A stretch of DNA of 64,000 bases from Luteolibacter arcticus (GCF_025950235.1 NZ_JAPDDT010000007.1:1-64000), one strand, 5' to 3'. Positions 16,061-26,388 are shown, counted from the stretch's first letter. A program made the numbers and translations. The notes: generated by a model from the letters alone, not told the origin.

Positions 16061-18114
16061 GTGGGTTTGTTAGAAAGGGAAGGGGTTGTCGGCAGGGGGA
16101 CTTCGATGCGGACGAGAGCGCCTCCGCCGGGACGGTTCCCAATGCTAAGCCTCCCGCCGATGCGTTCCGCGCGCTCGTCCATGCCGACGAGTCCGAAGTG
16201 TGCCCCGCCCTTGTTCTCCGGGCTACGATCCGCAAGGCCTCGCCCGTCATCGCTGATGGTGAGGGTAACGCTTCCGCTGGCGACTGTTAGATCGATCCCG
16301 ATCATACCCGCCTGCGAATGCTTGAGAACATTGGTCATCGCCTCTTGTCCGATCCGCAGCAGGTTGTCGCCGATCAGGCCGGGGATATGCCCTCCTCCCC
16401 GCTGTTGCTTGAACTCCACGCGGATGCCGGAGCCGAGGAAATGGGACTGCGCCATGCGGTGCAAGGCCTCGCCCAGGTCGAAATGTTCGAGCGCCTCTGC
16501 CCTAAGGTCCCAGATGGACTGGCGAACTTCGGTGTGGCAGTGCTGAACCATTTGGCGCATCGCGGCGAGGCGGTCGCGCGTTTGCGGTGGGGCTTCCTTC
16601 AGCGAGAGGCCGATGCCGTGGATCTGAAGCTGGATGCCGGTCAGGCCTTGTTCCAAGGTGTCGTGAAGGTCGCGAGCCAACCGTCCCCGTTCTGATGCGA
16701 CCGCCTGGCGCTCCCTCACTTCGGCTCGCAGGCTGGCGTTCCTGCGGGCCAGGAAAAATCCCGCGAGGGCTGCCAGCAGCAGGACGCCAAGCATCACGCT
16801 CAGCAAGATGAGCATGCGCCTTACCGTGAAGTACGGCGCCGGTTCCAGGACGGTGATCGATGCTGGATCCGGGAGCGCCATTTTGAACCCCACCGGGTCG
16901 CCGGCAGCATCCGTCTGCACCAGGCAGATCCCCGCGACGCGTAGCAGGCTACCGGGCTCGATCGGTTTGGTATCCGAGGTCGTGTTCAGTTCCGCGGTGA
17001 AAACCCCTCGCGGCGACTGGAGGGCCAACACCAGATGCCGGCCTCCGCCCGCGGCGGGTGTTTCGATCCGGTCTAACAAGTGCCCCGACACCGCAACGAA
17101 ATCCGCGTGATGAAGCCCGTTCTGAAGCTGCCAGGCGGGCATATCTTTCGCCTGCAACGTGATCGCCGGTCCGCTGTCCGGCCTGATGACGACGTCCGAT
17201 AGGACGGGGAGGAAGCTCTCGAGGTCACGGAACCCCACCGCTTGGATTTGCTCTCCGGGCTTCAGGTTTCTGGCTTCCTTGCCGCGAATCGCCAAGCCGG
17301 CATCGCCGTCGTGCAGCCAGCCCACGCCGTCGGCCACGTGTATGACCTTTCCCCGCACATGCAGACGTTCGCCTCGGGTTTGCCCCGGGTGATACTGGAA
17401 CGCGTTGCGCAACGGGGTGGTAGGGAGTTCCCATGGCGAGGCGGTTTCGCGCTGCTCCGAGCGGAAGTCCTCCTCGCCGTTGACGAGCAACTGTACTTCC
17501 ACCAGTTGCCGGATCGTCCCGCGCGAACGGACGGGGCTGGCGACACCGCGCACCCAAGCCTTGGCCGCGATGAGTTTTTCCGGGTTCAGGGTTTTCACGT
17601 TGCTGATCCGGAAGCTGATCCGCGACGCCCCGGAATCTAACAGTCCAATCATCGTCGTGGCATCGGTCATCTCCGCCGAGCGGATCCAGCCATCTGTTTC
17701 CACGCGTTCGCCGTTGAAGGAACCGTTGAGCAGGCCTCCGCCGGACGCTCTCACCACATAGGGCAACGCAGCCGGCCCGAGGCCTTGGTATTCCGCGCGC
17801 CCGATCACCGGGGCGAAATCTCCACGTGCCAGCATTCCCCTGACCCGCACCCGCTCGGCGATCTTCGGGCCGGGACCTTGCTCCCGTGTCACCAGCAGTC
17901 CGCCGCTTGGATCCTGGATGTAAAAGCCGAGGCCCGTGCCGCCATCAACCCAGGTCACCACCCCCTCCGCGCTCACTTGGGATTCCTTGAAGGGCTCGAC
18001 CGTCGAGGCGGTTTGGATTTCCCGGATGGGCCGCACTTCGGCAGCAGGAAGATCGGCTGCGGAGGAAAGGCGGCCGAAGCAAAGCATCACCGGCAGTAGC
18101 CACGGGATTTTCAT
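16057..18114 (-). CDS. Membrane sensor histidine kinase (HisKA_3 type) with OB-like periplasmic repeats
   Basis: A protein of about 685 residues with a signal peptide (WLLPVMLCFGRLSSAADLPAAE). A long periplasmic region (~residues 25-430) holds at least three OB-fold-like segments, recognised by recurring V.V.G.V…..G…I.D..GG…..V and LVRVAG-type strands. One TM (ILLSVMLGVLLLAALAGFFLA) follows. The HisKA_3 dimerisation box is ERGRLARDLHDTLEQGLTGIQLQI. The ATPase domain has LRIGQEAMTNVLKHSQA and DDGRG. Start MKIPWLL was chosen for the signal. It overlaps the regulator gene. Confidence 0.9.
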   Translation of the reverse strand: MKIPWLLPVMLCFGRLSSAADLPAAEVRPIREIQTASTVEPFKESQVSAEGVVTWVDGGTGLGFYIQDPSGGLLVTREQGPGPKIAERVRVRGMLARGDFAPVIGRAEYQGLGPAALPYVVRASGGGLLNGSFNGERVETDGWIRSAEMTDATTMIGLLDSGASRISFRISNVKTLNPEKLIAAKAWVRGVASPVRSRGTIRQLVEVQLLVNGEEDFRSEQRETASPWELPTTPLRNAFQYHPGQTRGERLHVRGKVIHVADGVGWLHDGDAGLAIRGKEARNLKPGEQIQAVGFRDLESFLPVLSDVVIRPDSGPAITLQAKDMPAWQLQNGLHHADFVAVSGHLLDRIETPAAGGGRHLVLALQSPRGVFTAELNTTSDTKPIEPGSLLRVAGICLVQTDAAGDPVGFKMALPDPASITVLEPAPYFTVRRMLILLSVMLGVLLLAALAGFFLARRNASLRAEVRERQAVASERGRLARDLHDTLEQGLTGIQLQIHGIGLSLKEAPPQTRDRLAAMRQMVQHCHTEVRQSIWDLRAEALEHFDLGEALHRMAQSHFLGSGIRVEFKQQRGGGHIPGLIGDNLLRIGQEAMTNVLKHSQAGMIGIDLTVASGSVTLTISDDGRGLADRSPENKGGAHFGLVGMDERAERIGGRLSIGNRPGGGALVRIEVPLPTTPSLSNKPT

Positions 18115-18253
18115 GCTTGGAGAGATCTCCTGATTATACGGGACAAACCCTTGCCCGGGGCGAGGGAAAAAAACCTCCAACGCTCGCCCAAAAGAGGGAT
18201 TTCAAGTCCTCCGTCCGGACCGAGTCTCGGGTTACTGCTGCAAGTTCCAACCC

Positions 18254-21043
18254 ATGTCTCGTTTCAGCATTTCACTTCTCTTGTCCCCGCGGAGGATCCT
18301 TGTCCGGCTATTCGTTTGTGCAGGTCTCTCTGTCGCGTTCGTATCCGCCCATCCCGAGGAGTTCGATGTCGTGGTGTACGGCGGCACCTCCGGCGGCATC
18401 ACCGCCGCAGTGGCGAGTGCGAGGATGGGGAAGAGAGTCGCGCTGGTTTCTCCCACGGCCTACCTCGGCGGACTTACCACCAGCGGCCTCGGGTGGACCG
18501 ACTTGAAAAACGCCGCGATTCTCGGCGGCCTCAGCAAGGAGTTCTACCACCGCGTCTATCTCCACTACGCCGCCCAGCCGAACTGGAACTCGGTCAAATC
18601 GATGGCTGGCCAGCACATGGCGGGCTTCGATCATACGAAGCAGCTTGGCATCATCTTCGAGCCGAAGGTGGCGACGCAGATCTACGATGAGATGCTCGCC
18701 GAGACCACGGTGCAGATCTTCACCGGTCTTCTCGATCTCACCGATGGCGTGGCGATGAATGGCCAGAGGATCACTTCGATCAAGCTGGAGGACGGCCGGG
18801 TCTTTACCGGGAAGATGTTCATCGACGCCAGTTACGAAGGCGATGTCATGGCCGGGGCCGGGGTGAGCTTCTATGTCGGCCGAGAGGCGAATTCCGTTTA
18901 CGGGGAAACGATCAACGGGGTGCAGAACCCTGCGACCAATGACGTGGTCGCAGGCTTGGATCCCTACAACGTGAAGGGAAATCCGGCGAGCGGATTGCTG
19001 CCCGGCATCAAGGCGAGCATCGCGGCTAACGGAACCGCTGACGGGAACCTCCAGGCATACTGCTACCGGATGTGCCTCACAAACAATCCCGCGAATCGCG
19101 TGATGGTGGCGCAACCCGCGAACTACGCGGACGAGGATTTCGAGCTCGTACTCCGTGCCGTCGAAGCCGGGCAGACGCAGTTCATGAAGATGGATGGCAT
19201 GCCGAATGCCAAAACGGACTCTAACAACCTGTCCGGCGTCTCCCTCGACTACATCGGGAAAAACTGGGGACCGGGCTGGGACTGGTCCACACTGAACCAT
19301 CAGGAGCGTGCAGCGCTGGCCGCTGAACACATCTATTGGCAACTGGGCCTTTTGTGGACCATCCAGAACCACCCGAGGGTGCTGGCGAAAGTAGGAGCGA
19401 ACGGACTCTACCCTGGCTGGGGGCTGGCGGCAGACGAATTCACCGATACCGGCAATTTCCCTCCCCAGCTCTACGTCCGCGAGGCGCGGAGGATGGTCTC
19501 CGACTATGTGATGACCACGAAGAACTGCGCGGGCTCGGTCGTTGCCCCGGATTCCGTGGGGATGGGTGCCTACGCCATGGACTCCCATCACACGCAGCGC
19601 TTCAACAGCAACGGTTCCGTGAAGAACGAGGGCGGGGTTTACGAAATCCCCCCGGCACCTTATCCGATCTCCTACCGCTCGCTGGTCCCGAAGGTGGGTC
19701 AGTGCGAGAATCTGCTGGTCCCTTGGTGTCTCTCGACCTCGCACATGGCCTTCGGATCGGCCCGGATGGAACCCGTCTTCATGACGATGGGCCAGTCCGC
19801 GGCCACCGCCGCCGCGCTGGCGATCAATGACGGCACCACCGTGCAACAGGTTCCCTACGAGAAACTGGCCGCGGTGCTCAGGGCCGATGGTCAAGTGCTC
19901 AGCCTGCAACCCGAGGCCTATGGCATCATCGTCGATTCCGAAGATGCCACCGGCGCCGTCATCACCGGGAACTGGACCGCCTCCTCCTCGGTGCCGGGAT
20001 TCAACGGCACCAGCTATCTTCACGACGGCGGCGAAGGACGTGGCCAGAAATCCGTCCGCTTCACCCCCGTCATCCCCACGGCAGGAAGTTACCGCGTCTC
20101 CCTCCGCTGGAACGCCAACTCCAACCGCGCCACCAATGTTCCCATCGCCATCACCCATGGCGGCGGCGTGACCAACACCACGGTGAACCAGCAGGCGAAC
20201 GGCAGCACCTGGTTTGACCTCGGGGTGTTCTCCTTCACTCCGGGAGGAGGAGGAAATCTCCTGCTCTCTAACACCGGCGTCAATGGCCACGTCATCGCCG
20301 ACGCCGCCATGTGGACGCGGATCGGACAGTTGCCTACTGTCCGGATCTACAGCCCGGTTCCCGGTGCTATCCGGGGCGGTTCGGTGCCGGCCACCCTCGT
20401 CTTCACCCGTGAGGGCGATGCCGCCGCGCCGCTGCAGGTGTTCTACCAGCTTTCGGGCAGCGCCCAGGGATCCGCCTTCACGCCGCAACCCACCGGCTCG
20501 GTCACCATCCCTGCCGGCAAGCGCGAGTTCAAGCTGCCGCTTGCCGCGCTCTCTTCCACGCTTCCGATGGGGGAGAAAGCCCTCGTGCTCCAGCTTTCCG
20601 CCCACGCATCCTACTCGCTGGGTGGAAACAATTCGGCCACGATCCTCGTGCGCGATACACCCTTCGACTCCTGGCGTTTCGCTCGCTTCAACTCCGCGGA
20701 GCTCGCCGATCCCTCCATCTCCGGCCCTTTGGCCGATCCGGATGGCAGCGGTGCCGTGAATCTCCTCCGCTTCTTCAGCGGCACCGAGAGCTGGCCCCGC
20801 ACCTCCCTGCTCGCGCAGGGAAACATTCTCTACTTCGAGTTCGACCGCCACCGCGCCGCCGCCGGCCTCGGATATGACATCGAGGAATCCGACGATCTCC
20901 AGGAGTGGAATCCCTCTCCGCGGCTGACCATGCACGCCCCCACCCAAGACCAGGGCGAGGTCCAGAAGATCCAGATCCCGGTCCGTTCGTCAGGTCCGCC
21001 GGCGGAGGGGCGGAAATTCTTCCGCCTCAATGTCGCTCCCTGA
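18254..21043 (+). CDS. Secreted FAD-dependent oxidoreductase with golvesin-like domain
   Basis: A 929-residue exported protein of the FAD-dependent type often labelled xanthan-lyase-associated. The signal is followed by the dinucleotide-binding fold FDVVVYGGTSGGITAAVASARMGKRVALV and the family blocks LGGLTTSGLGWTD, FIDASYEGDVMAGAGV and a second half ending …SAATAAALAI. Residues ~550-700 form a golvesin-like beta-sandwich (IIVDSEDATGAVITGNW…GYRV-type strands). A Calx-beta-like domain and a verrucomicrobial C-terminal module (LADPDGSGAVNLLRFFSG) follow. Probably acts on extracellular polysaccharide or secondary substrates; the exact substrate is unknown. The next gene begins 55 bp downstream. 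Confidence 0.85.
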   Translation: MSRFSISLLLSPRRILVRLFVCAGLSVAFVSAHPEEFDVVVYGGTSGGITAAVASARMGKRVALVSPTAYLGGLTTSGLGWTDLKNAAILGGLSKEFYHRVYLHYAAQPNWNSVKSMAGQHMAGFDHTKQLGIIFEPKVATQIYDEMLAETTVQIFTGLLDLTDGVAMNGQRITSIKLEDGRVFTGKMFIDASYEGDVMAGAGVSFYVGREANSVYGETINGVQNPATNDVVAGLDPYNVKGNPASGLLPGIKASIAANGTADGNLQAYCYRMCLTNNPANRVMVAQPANYADEDFELVLRAVEAGQTQFMKMDGMPNAKTDSNNLSGVSLDYIGKNWGPGWDWSTLNHQERAALAAEHIYWQLGLLWTIQNHPRVLAKVGANGLYPGWGLAADEFTDTGNFPPQLYVREARRMVSDYVMTTKNCAGSVVAPDSVGMGAYAMDSHHTQRFNSNGSVKNEGGVYEIPPAPYPISYRSLVPKVGQCENLLVPWCLSTSHMAFGSARMEPVFMTMGQSAATAAALAINDGTTVQQVPYEKLAAVLRADGQVLSLQPEAYGIIVDSEDATGAVITGNWTASSSVPGFNGTSYLHDGGEGRGQKSVRFTPVIPTAGSYRVSLRWNANSNRATNVPIAITHGGGVTNTTVNQQANGSTWFDLGVFSFTPGGGGNLLLSNTGVNGHVIADAAMWTRIGQLPTVRIYSPVPGAIRGGSVPATLVFTREGDAAAPLQVFYQLSGSAQGSAFTPQPTGSVTIPAGKREFKLPLAALSSTLPMGEKALVLQLSAHASYSLGGNNSATILVRDTPFDSWRFARFNSAELADPSISGPLADPDGSGAVNLLRFFSGTESWPRTSLLAQGNILYFEFDRHRAAAGLGYDIEESDDLQEWNPSPRLTMHAPTQDQGEVQKIQIPVRSSGPPAEGRKFFRLNVAP

Positions 21044-21098
21044 CCGCTTTCCAAGCCGGCCAGCGGAAACCCTTCCAACCGTTAGAAACCCAAGACCC

Positions 21099-24000
21099 AT
21101 GAAACCCAGCATCAATCCATTCCTCGCCTTGCTCACCCTCACCACCGGCGTCCACGGGGCCGCCAAGATCTGGGACATCGTCCCGGGTGATGGAGCCACG
21201 ATCACCGCCGGCAGCGGGACCTGGCTCACCGGTGGTCCCAACTGGAACACCGGAGCCGCGGACTCGACCTGGGTCGCAGGAGACACGGCGACCTTCCAGG
21301 CGGCGGACGATCTTGGAAACCACCTCGTCACGGTGGGCGGTGCGATCACCACGGGCCAAGCCGTGCCGGCAATCACCCTCAGCAATTCCGGCTTCACCTT
21401 GCTGGCCACCTCCGCCCAGATCGTCACGATGGGTTCCTCGACCTCCGACTCCTCCCTCAGTGTGGCAGCCGGGAAGACCGCCACCATCGGTGACAACCTG
21501 ACCATCCGTAAAGGCAGCACCGCGGGAATCCTCGGTCTCTTTGGTGGCGGGACTTTGAATCTCGGTTCCGGTCTCCTTAATGGCGGAGCAGTTCTTCAAA
21601 ACAGTGGCACCAGCACCAGTTTGGAAATGCGCAACGGCACCACGCTGGACATCAAAACCGGTGGCTTGTTGTCATGCGCGAGAAGTATCGTCGTCGGCTC
21701 CACCGTGGCTGACACCAATACCCATCGGCTGAAGATTTCGGGAGGCACCGCCCTGTTGGCCAATAGCTCGGCGGTTGCTGCAAACATTGTGATCGGCAAC
21801 ACCACCGGTGGCCAGACCTCCACCGCCATCCTGGACATGACGGGCGGTGAACTCAACAGCCAGACGACCGACGGGTCCGTGCGTTTCGGTCCGGCAACAG
21901 CGAACAACAGCACCAACTGCACCGCCACCCTGAACCTAGACGGCGGCACCCTGATCATCGGCCGGGTTTTCCAAGGGACCCAATCCGGCACGGGCGTGGT
22001 GACCTCCACCTTCAACTTCAACGGCGGCACCCTCAAGGTGCTGCCCGGCACCAGCAATGCGACCCAGTTCATGGCGGGTCTCGATTTCGCCTACGTGAAA
22101 GCCGGCGGCGCGATCATCGATACCAACGGGATCATCACTAACAACGGCAATGCGGTCATCGCCCAGCCGTTGCTGGACGGCACCGGCGGCGGGGGACTCA
22201 CGAAGCAAGGAGCCGGCATCCTCACTCTCACCGGCGCGAATACCTACACCGGCCCCACCATCGTCAACGGCGGCAAGCTGGCCATCACCGCCCCCTACAA
22301 TGCCATCACCGCCACGACGGTGAATGACACCGGCCGCCTCAAGGTCAACTCGTCCGGTGCCGGCGCGTCAGCCTTGGGCACCGTCACGCTGAATACCGGT
22401 GGCGGCCTGGAATTCGACGTGGGCACCTTCAATCCCGCCAACCAGCCCGCGCTCGACATCGGCACGCTCAATGCGAATGCCAACTACGCCATCGACCTGA
22501 GCGGCGCGAGTATCCCGAGCAGCACGACCATCACCCTGCTGACCTACACCTCGAAAACCGGTTCCGGCATTCCCACGATAGGCAGCCTGCCGCCGGGAGT
22601 GACGCTCAGTGGCCCCCCGGTCGATACCGGCTCGTCCATCCAGATCACGATCAATGGCGGATCGCCCAGTATCTTCAGTTGGTCGAGGGGCGATGGGGAA
22701 TGGGACACCATTTCCCTCAACTGGAATGCCAATGCGGCCGCCTATTCCGAGCCGGCCGTGGTGACATTCCCCGGCCTGGCCGATGCGGTGGATGGCATCA
22801 ATACCGTCACCCTGACTGCCGACCGCGCTCCCTTCTCGGTGGCGATCTCGAACAACGGCGACCACGACTCCAGCGCCTATCTCTTCACCGGCCCCGGCGC
22901 GCTCACCGGCACCACGGGCGTCACCAAGACCGGCACGGGAGTCGTGAGATTCGCCAATGACGACAACTCCTATTCGGGGGCGCTCGCCATCAATACCGGA
23001 GCGGTGGTCAAGGAAGCGGAGGACAGCACCACTGGCGACATCTCCGTCGCGAACGAAGCCACCTTCGCCATCTCGGGCGGCATCACCGCCGGCAGCGACC
23101 AGACGCTCACCATCTCCGGTCCGGGCCAAATCACCACCAACTATTTCTACAGCGGCTCCCTGAACCAACGCGGTGCGCTCCAGGCCCACACGGGCGAAAA
23201 CACCTGGGCTGGCGACATCCTCCTGTCCGGCACCGCGGGCACCGCCGGAAACACCCGCCTCGGGGTCCAGAACGGTTCCAGCCTCATCCTCGCCGGAGCC
23301 ATCTCGGAAGCGGTGGCCGGAATGAGCCCGTATTTCCGCGCGGGCGACAGCACCTTCGATAACATCACCATCGCAGGTATTGGCTCATGGACCGGTCCCA
23401 CCCGCATCTACTCAAATGGCGGCAGCCTCGCGCTTGCCGGCAATAACCGGCTGCCCACAGCCGTGGACTTGATCGTGGGGCCATCCGCGGGCGCAAGCGG
23501 CTCACCGACCTTTGATCTCGCCGGATTCAACCAGACCGTGGCCGGTCTCAGCGGGGTGGCCACGACCCATGTTCCCGTCATCAAGAATTCCGGCTCCGTC
23601 CAGTCCACCCTGACACTCAGTCCCACGGCGTCTAGCAGCTTCCCCGGTAGCATTCAGGATGACGTGAAACTCGTGATCGGCGGAACCGCTCCGCAGACTC
23701 TCACCGGTGACAGTGTCCACACCGGCAACACGCTCGTGAATACCGGCGCGAATCTGGTCATCAGCAGTAGCGGCGAGCTGCAGTTCTATCCCGCGGCAAA
23801 CGGCATCACCAACTCGGTGGGCGGGACAGGCACTCTCAAATTTGACGGCACGCTCCGGATCAATTTCTCCAACATCGATGCCACGCCCGGGAATTCGTGG
23901 ACGCTGGTGAATGTGGGCAGCTTGGCTAGTGCCACCTATGACTCCACTTTCGCGGTGGCCGGTGGGGCCGGTGCCTTCGCGGAGACGGCTTTGGATTCCG

Positions 24001-24548
24001 GAGTCTGGGAGCAGGTGGATGGTGCCGTCGTCTGGACCTTCACTGAGTCCACCGGGGTCTTCTCGGTCGCGACGTATGTCCCGCAACCCTTCCAAGTCTG
24101 GATCGATACTTACTTCCTCGGTCAATCCGACCCCGATGTCGTCGGCAAGGATGCGGATCCCGATGGCGATGGCACCGACAACCTCGCAGAGTTCGCATTG
24201 AACGGTAACCCTGACGACGGCTCGAATAACGGCTATCGAGCCATCGCACTCGAAGACACCGACGCGGACGGGCAAAAGGAACTGACTCTCACCATCGCGG
24301 TTCGCAAGGGCGGTAGTTCGCCCGTCTTCGCGGGTTCACCGCTGTCCGCTACCTCGGATGGAGTGAAATACACGATCGAAGGATCTCTCGATCTGGTGTT
24401 CCCGACCAGTGCCGTCAGTGAAGCCGCGCCCGCCGCCGGTCCCGGCGGACTCCCGGCGGAGTATGAATACCGCCGCTTCCGGCTGGATGCCTCCGAGGGT
24501 CTTCCCAGCAAAGGCTTCCTCCGGGTGAAGACCGAACCACAATCCTGA
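21099..24548 (+). CDS. Secreted autotransporter-associated beta-strand repeat protein
   Basis: A 1149-residue, Gly/Thr/Ser/Asn-rich surface protein with a signal peptide (INPFLALLTLTTGVHGAA). It contains multiple beta-helical repeats. The classic PATR block GGLTKQGAGILTLTGANTY lies near residue 365, and similar VTKTGTGVVRFANDDNSYSG near 610. The C-terminus carries a calcium-type module DADPDGDGTDNLAEFALNGNP, seen at the end of many verrucomicrobial secreted proteins. There is no barrel translocator domain. It probably belongs to the same transcript as the FAD oxidoreductase. Start MKPSINP was chosen for its signal peptide. Confidence 0.85.
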   Translation: MKPSINPFLALLTLTTGVHGAAKIWDIVPGDGATITAGSGTWLTGGPNWNTGAADSTWVAGDTATFQAADDLGNHLVTVGGAITTGQAVPAITLSNSGFTLLATSAQIVTMGSSTSDSSLSVAAGKTATIGDNLTIRKGSTAGILGLFGGGTLNLGSGLLNGGAVLQNSGTSTSLEMRNGTTLDIKTGGLLSCARSIVVGSTVADTNTHRLKISGGTALLANSSAVAANIVIGNTTGGQTSTAILDMTGGELNSQTTDGSVRFGPATANNSTNCTATLNLDGGTLIIGRVFQGTQSGTGVVTSTFNFNGGTLKVLPGTSNATQFMAGLDFAYVKAGGAIIDTNGIITNNGNAVIAQPLLDGTGGGGLTKQGAGILTLTGANTYTGPTIVNGGKLAITAPYNAITATTVNDTGRLKVNSSGAGASALGTVTLNTGGGLEFDVGTFNPANQPALDIGTLNANANYAIDLSGASIPSSTTITLLTYTSKTGSGIPTIGSLPPGVTLSGPPVDTGSSIQITINGGSPSIFSWSRGDGEWDTISLNWNANAAAYSEPAVVTFPGLADAVDGINTVTLTADRAPFSVAISNNGDHDSSAYLFTGPGALTGTTGVTKTGTGVVRFANDDNSYSGALAINTGAVVKEAEDSTTGDISVANEATFAISGGITAGSDQTLTISGPGQITTNYFYSGSLNQRGALQAHTGENTWAGDILLSGTAGTAGNTRLGVQNGSSLILAGAISEAVAGMSPYFRAGDSTFDNITIAGIGSWTGPTRIYSNGGSLALAGNNRLPTAVDLIVGPSAGASGSPTFDLAGFNQTVAGLSGVATTHVPVIKNSGSVQSTLTLSPTASSSFPGSIQDDVKLVIGGTAPQTLTGDSVHTGNTLVNTGANLVISSSGELQFYPAANGITNSVGGTGTLKFDGTLRINFSNIDATPGNSWTLVNVGSLASATYDSTFAVAGGAGAFAETALDSGVWEQVDGAVVWTFTESTGVFSVATYVPQPFQVWIDTYFLGQSDPDVVGKDADPDGDGTDNLAEFALNGNPDDGSNNGYRAIALEDTDADGQKELTLTIAVRKGGSSPVFAGSPLSATSDGVKYTIEGSLDLVFPTSAVSEAAPAAGPGGLPAEYEYRRFRLDASEGLPSKGFLRVKTEPQS

Positions 24549-24852
24549 TCTAAGACTGCCAGGCTTCACCGGCCCCTTCGTGGATTCCCAATGGAATCCA
24601 CGAAGGACCGCTGGTGGCGGCGCGTAATGGCAGCGGGAAGATCATCCCCCGCAAGCTGTAACACACGGCTCGCCGGTGAAATCCATTGGAACCGCGGTCT
24701 TCTCGAGGCCGCGGTTCCGACGGTGAAGGTCAACCTGATTTCCATGCGATGATCCGCAGATTTGCAGAGAAATCAGGTCTTTCAGTGTCGTATTGGCTTG
24801 AGATCGAGATCCGGGGTGTTACCCGGGGCTTGAAACGACACCCGCAAAGACC
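24549..24852. other. Intergenic region with hairpins
   Basis: A 304-base spacer. It has a perfect 14-bp stem at 24575-24606 (CCTTCGTGGATTCC / GGAATCCACGAAGG, 4-base loop) that may end transcription of the repeat protein, although no T-tract follows. A second stem GGAACCGCGG/CCGCGGTTCC lies near 24690-24720. A third, CCTGATTTC/GAAATCAGG, spans about 24733-24776. No gene is supported. Confidence 0.5.
24575..24606. repeat. Perfect 14-bp-stem hairpin
   Basis: CCTTCGTGGATTCC, a CAAT loop, then GGAATCCACGAAGG, located 27 bases after the beta-strand-repeat gene. It may act as a factor-dependent terminator or be a repeat unit. Confidence 0.55.
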
Positions 24853-26145
24853 ATGACCGAAAAAACCAATCTCGCCGACCGCCGCGGCTTCTTGAAGTCC
24901 GGCGCCCTGATTGCCACCGCGACCGCCATGCCGGGAATTCTCCGCGCCCAAGGTGGTGCCGCGGACGAGCTCAAGATCGCACTGGTCGGTTGTGGCGGCC
25001 GGGGCAGCGGTGCCGCCGCGCAATCGCTCAATGTCCCCGGCACCCGGCTGGTCGCGATGGCCGATGCGTTCCCGGACAACATCGATGCCGCGCACGATAG
25101 CCTGAAGAAGCAGTACGGCGATCGCGTGGACGTGCCGAAGGAGCGCCGCTTCGTCGGCTTCGAAGCCTACAAGGCGGCGATCGAAGCCGCGGATGTGGTG
25201 CTGCTCTGCACGCCGCCGGGTTTCCGCCCCGCGCACTTCGAATACGCGGTGTCGAAGGGAAAGCATGTCTTCATGGAGAAGCCGGTCGCCGTCGATGGCC
25301 CCGGCATTCGCAAGGTGCTCGAAGCGGCCAAGCAGGCCGATGCGAAGAAGCTCAAGGTGGTCTGCGGCCTGCAGCGCCGCTATCAGACCAGCTACCTCGA
25401 GACCCTCAAGCAGGTGCAGGAAGGCGTGATCGGCGATTTCGTTTCCTCGCAGGTCTACTGGGTCGGCAACGGCGTGTGGGTGAAGGATCGCTCGGCCGGC
25501 ATGAGCGAGATGGAGTACCAGATGCGGAATTGGTACTACTTCAACTGGATCTGCGGCGACCACATCTGCGAGCAGCACGTCCACAACCTGGACGTCAGCA
25601 ACTGGTTCAAGGGCGGCAAGCACCCGGTCAAGGCGCTTGGCATGGGTGGGCGCACCCAGCGCGTCGGCAAGCAATTCGGCGAGATCTTCGACCACTTCTT
25701 CGTCGAATACACCTATGAGGATGGTACGGTGATGAACTCGCAGTGCCGCCACTGGAACGGTGTCGCCTCGCGCATCAGTGAAACCATCACCGGCACCAAG
25801 GGCTCCGCCTTCCCCGGCATGATCAAGGATCGCTCCGGCAAGGTCGTGTGGCGCTTCCGTGGCCAGGATAACAATCCCTACCAGACCGAGCACGAGCGGC
25901 TCTATGACTTCATCCGCAAGGACGAGGCGCACAATGATGCCTACTACACCGCGGAGAGCACGCTGACCGCGATCATGGGCCGCATGGCTGCCTACACCGG
26001 TCACGAAGTGACGTGGGAGCAGGCGCTCAATTCAACGATCGACACCATGCCGAAGGTGCTCGCCTGGGATGCCGAGCCCGGCCCGAAGGCAGGCCCCGAT
26101 GGCATGTATCCGTGCCCCGTGCCCGGATCGGCCAGCGTCGCTTGA
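24853..26145 (+). CDS. Tat-exported Gfo/Idh/MocA-family oxidoreductase
   Basis: A 430-residue protein with a twin-arginine signal (DRRGFLKSGALIATATAMPG). A Rossmann domain follows (KIALVGCGGRGSGAAAQSL, with EKPVAVDG at the catalytic Lys region). The C-terminal GFO_IDH_MocA domain contains YYFNWICGDHICEQHVHNLDVSNW. Members oxidise or reduce sugars and cyclitols with NAD(P). The Tat signal implies folded export with its cofactor bound. The substrate is unknown. A strong hairpin terminator follows. It stands as a single gene. Confidence 0.9.
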   Translation: MTEKTNLADRRGFLKSGALIATATAMPGILRAQGGAADELKIALVGCGGRGSGAAAQSLNVPGTRLVAMADAFPDNIDAAHDSLKKQYGDRVDVPKERRFVGFEAYKAAIEAADVVLLCTPPGFRPAHFEYAVSKGKHVFMEKPVAVDGPGIRKVLEAAKQADAKKLKVVCGLQRRYQTSYLETLKQVQEGVIGDFVSSQVYWVGNGVWVKDRSAGMSEMEYQMRNWYYFNWICGDHICEQHVHNLDVSNWFKGGKHPVKALGMGGRTQRVGKQFGEIFDHFFVEYTYEDGTVMNSQCRHWNGVASRISETITGTKGSAFPGMIKDRSGKVVWRFRGQDNNPYQTEHERLYDFIRKDEAHNDAYYTAESTLTAIMGRMAAYTGHEVTWEQALNSTIDTMPKVLAWDAEPGPKAGPDGMYPCPVPGSASVA

Positions 26146-26181
26146 AGGCGTCCGCGAATAGCAATCCAGTAACATTCGGAA

Positions 26182-26214
26182 CCGGCGGCGAAATCCCTTT
26201 CGCCGCCGGTTTGC
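26182..26214 (+). terminator. Rho-independent-like terminator of the Gfo/Idh/MocA gene
   Basis: CCGGCGGCGAAA, TCCC loop, TTTCGCCGCCGG: a perfect 12-bp stem starting 36 bases after the stop codon, followed by a T-rich TTTGCGTTT. Confidence 0.75.
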
Positions 26215-26312
26215 GTTTGAGGCTTGGCCGGGTGGAGACTTGCCTCCAGGTGGACGGCAGTGCCGCGACGCTGGCCGTGGAAGAAGGTCCCCGCTTCGAT
26301 CCAAGTTGTAAG

Positions 26313-26388
26313 TAGTCCCGGCTTCAGCCGGACACGCAGGACGTGCGAGCCGTCATCTCGCTTCGAGTCCGGCTGAAGCCGGGACTAC
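26313..26388. repeat. Large palindrome with GTAGTCCCGGCTTCAGCCGGA arms
   Basis: A 21-bp arm at 26313-26333 is exactly reverse-complementary to 26368-26388 around a 34-base loop. It lies in the 303-base spacer 26146-26448 between convergent genes, which contains no supported gene. This is a chromosomal palindromic repeat of unknown role. Confidence 0.7.

Noticed and set aside
18308-20947. 879-codon open frame on the minus strand across the FAD oxidoreductase gene
   Set aside because: It is the antisense shadow of a strongly supported gene. The translation is Gly/Arg/His-rich and lacks any domain pattern.
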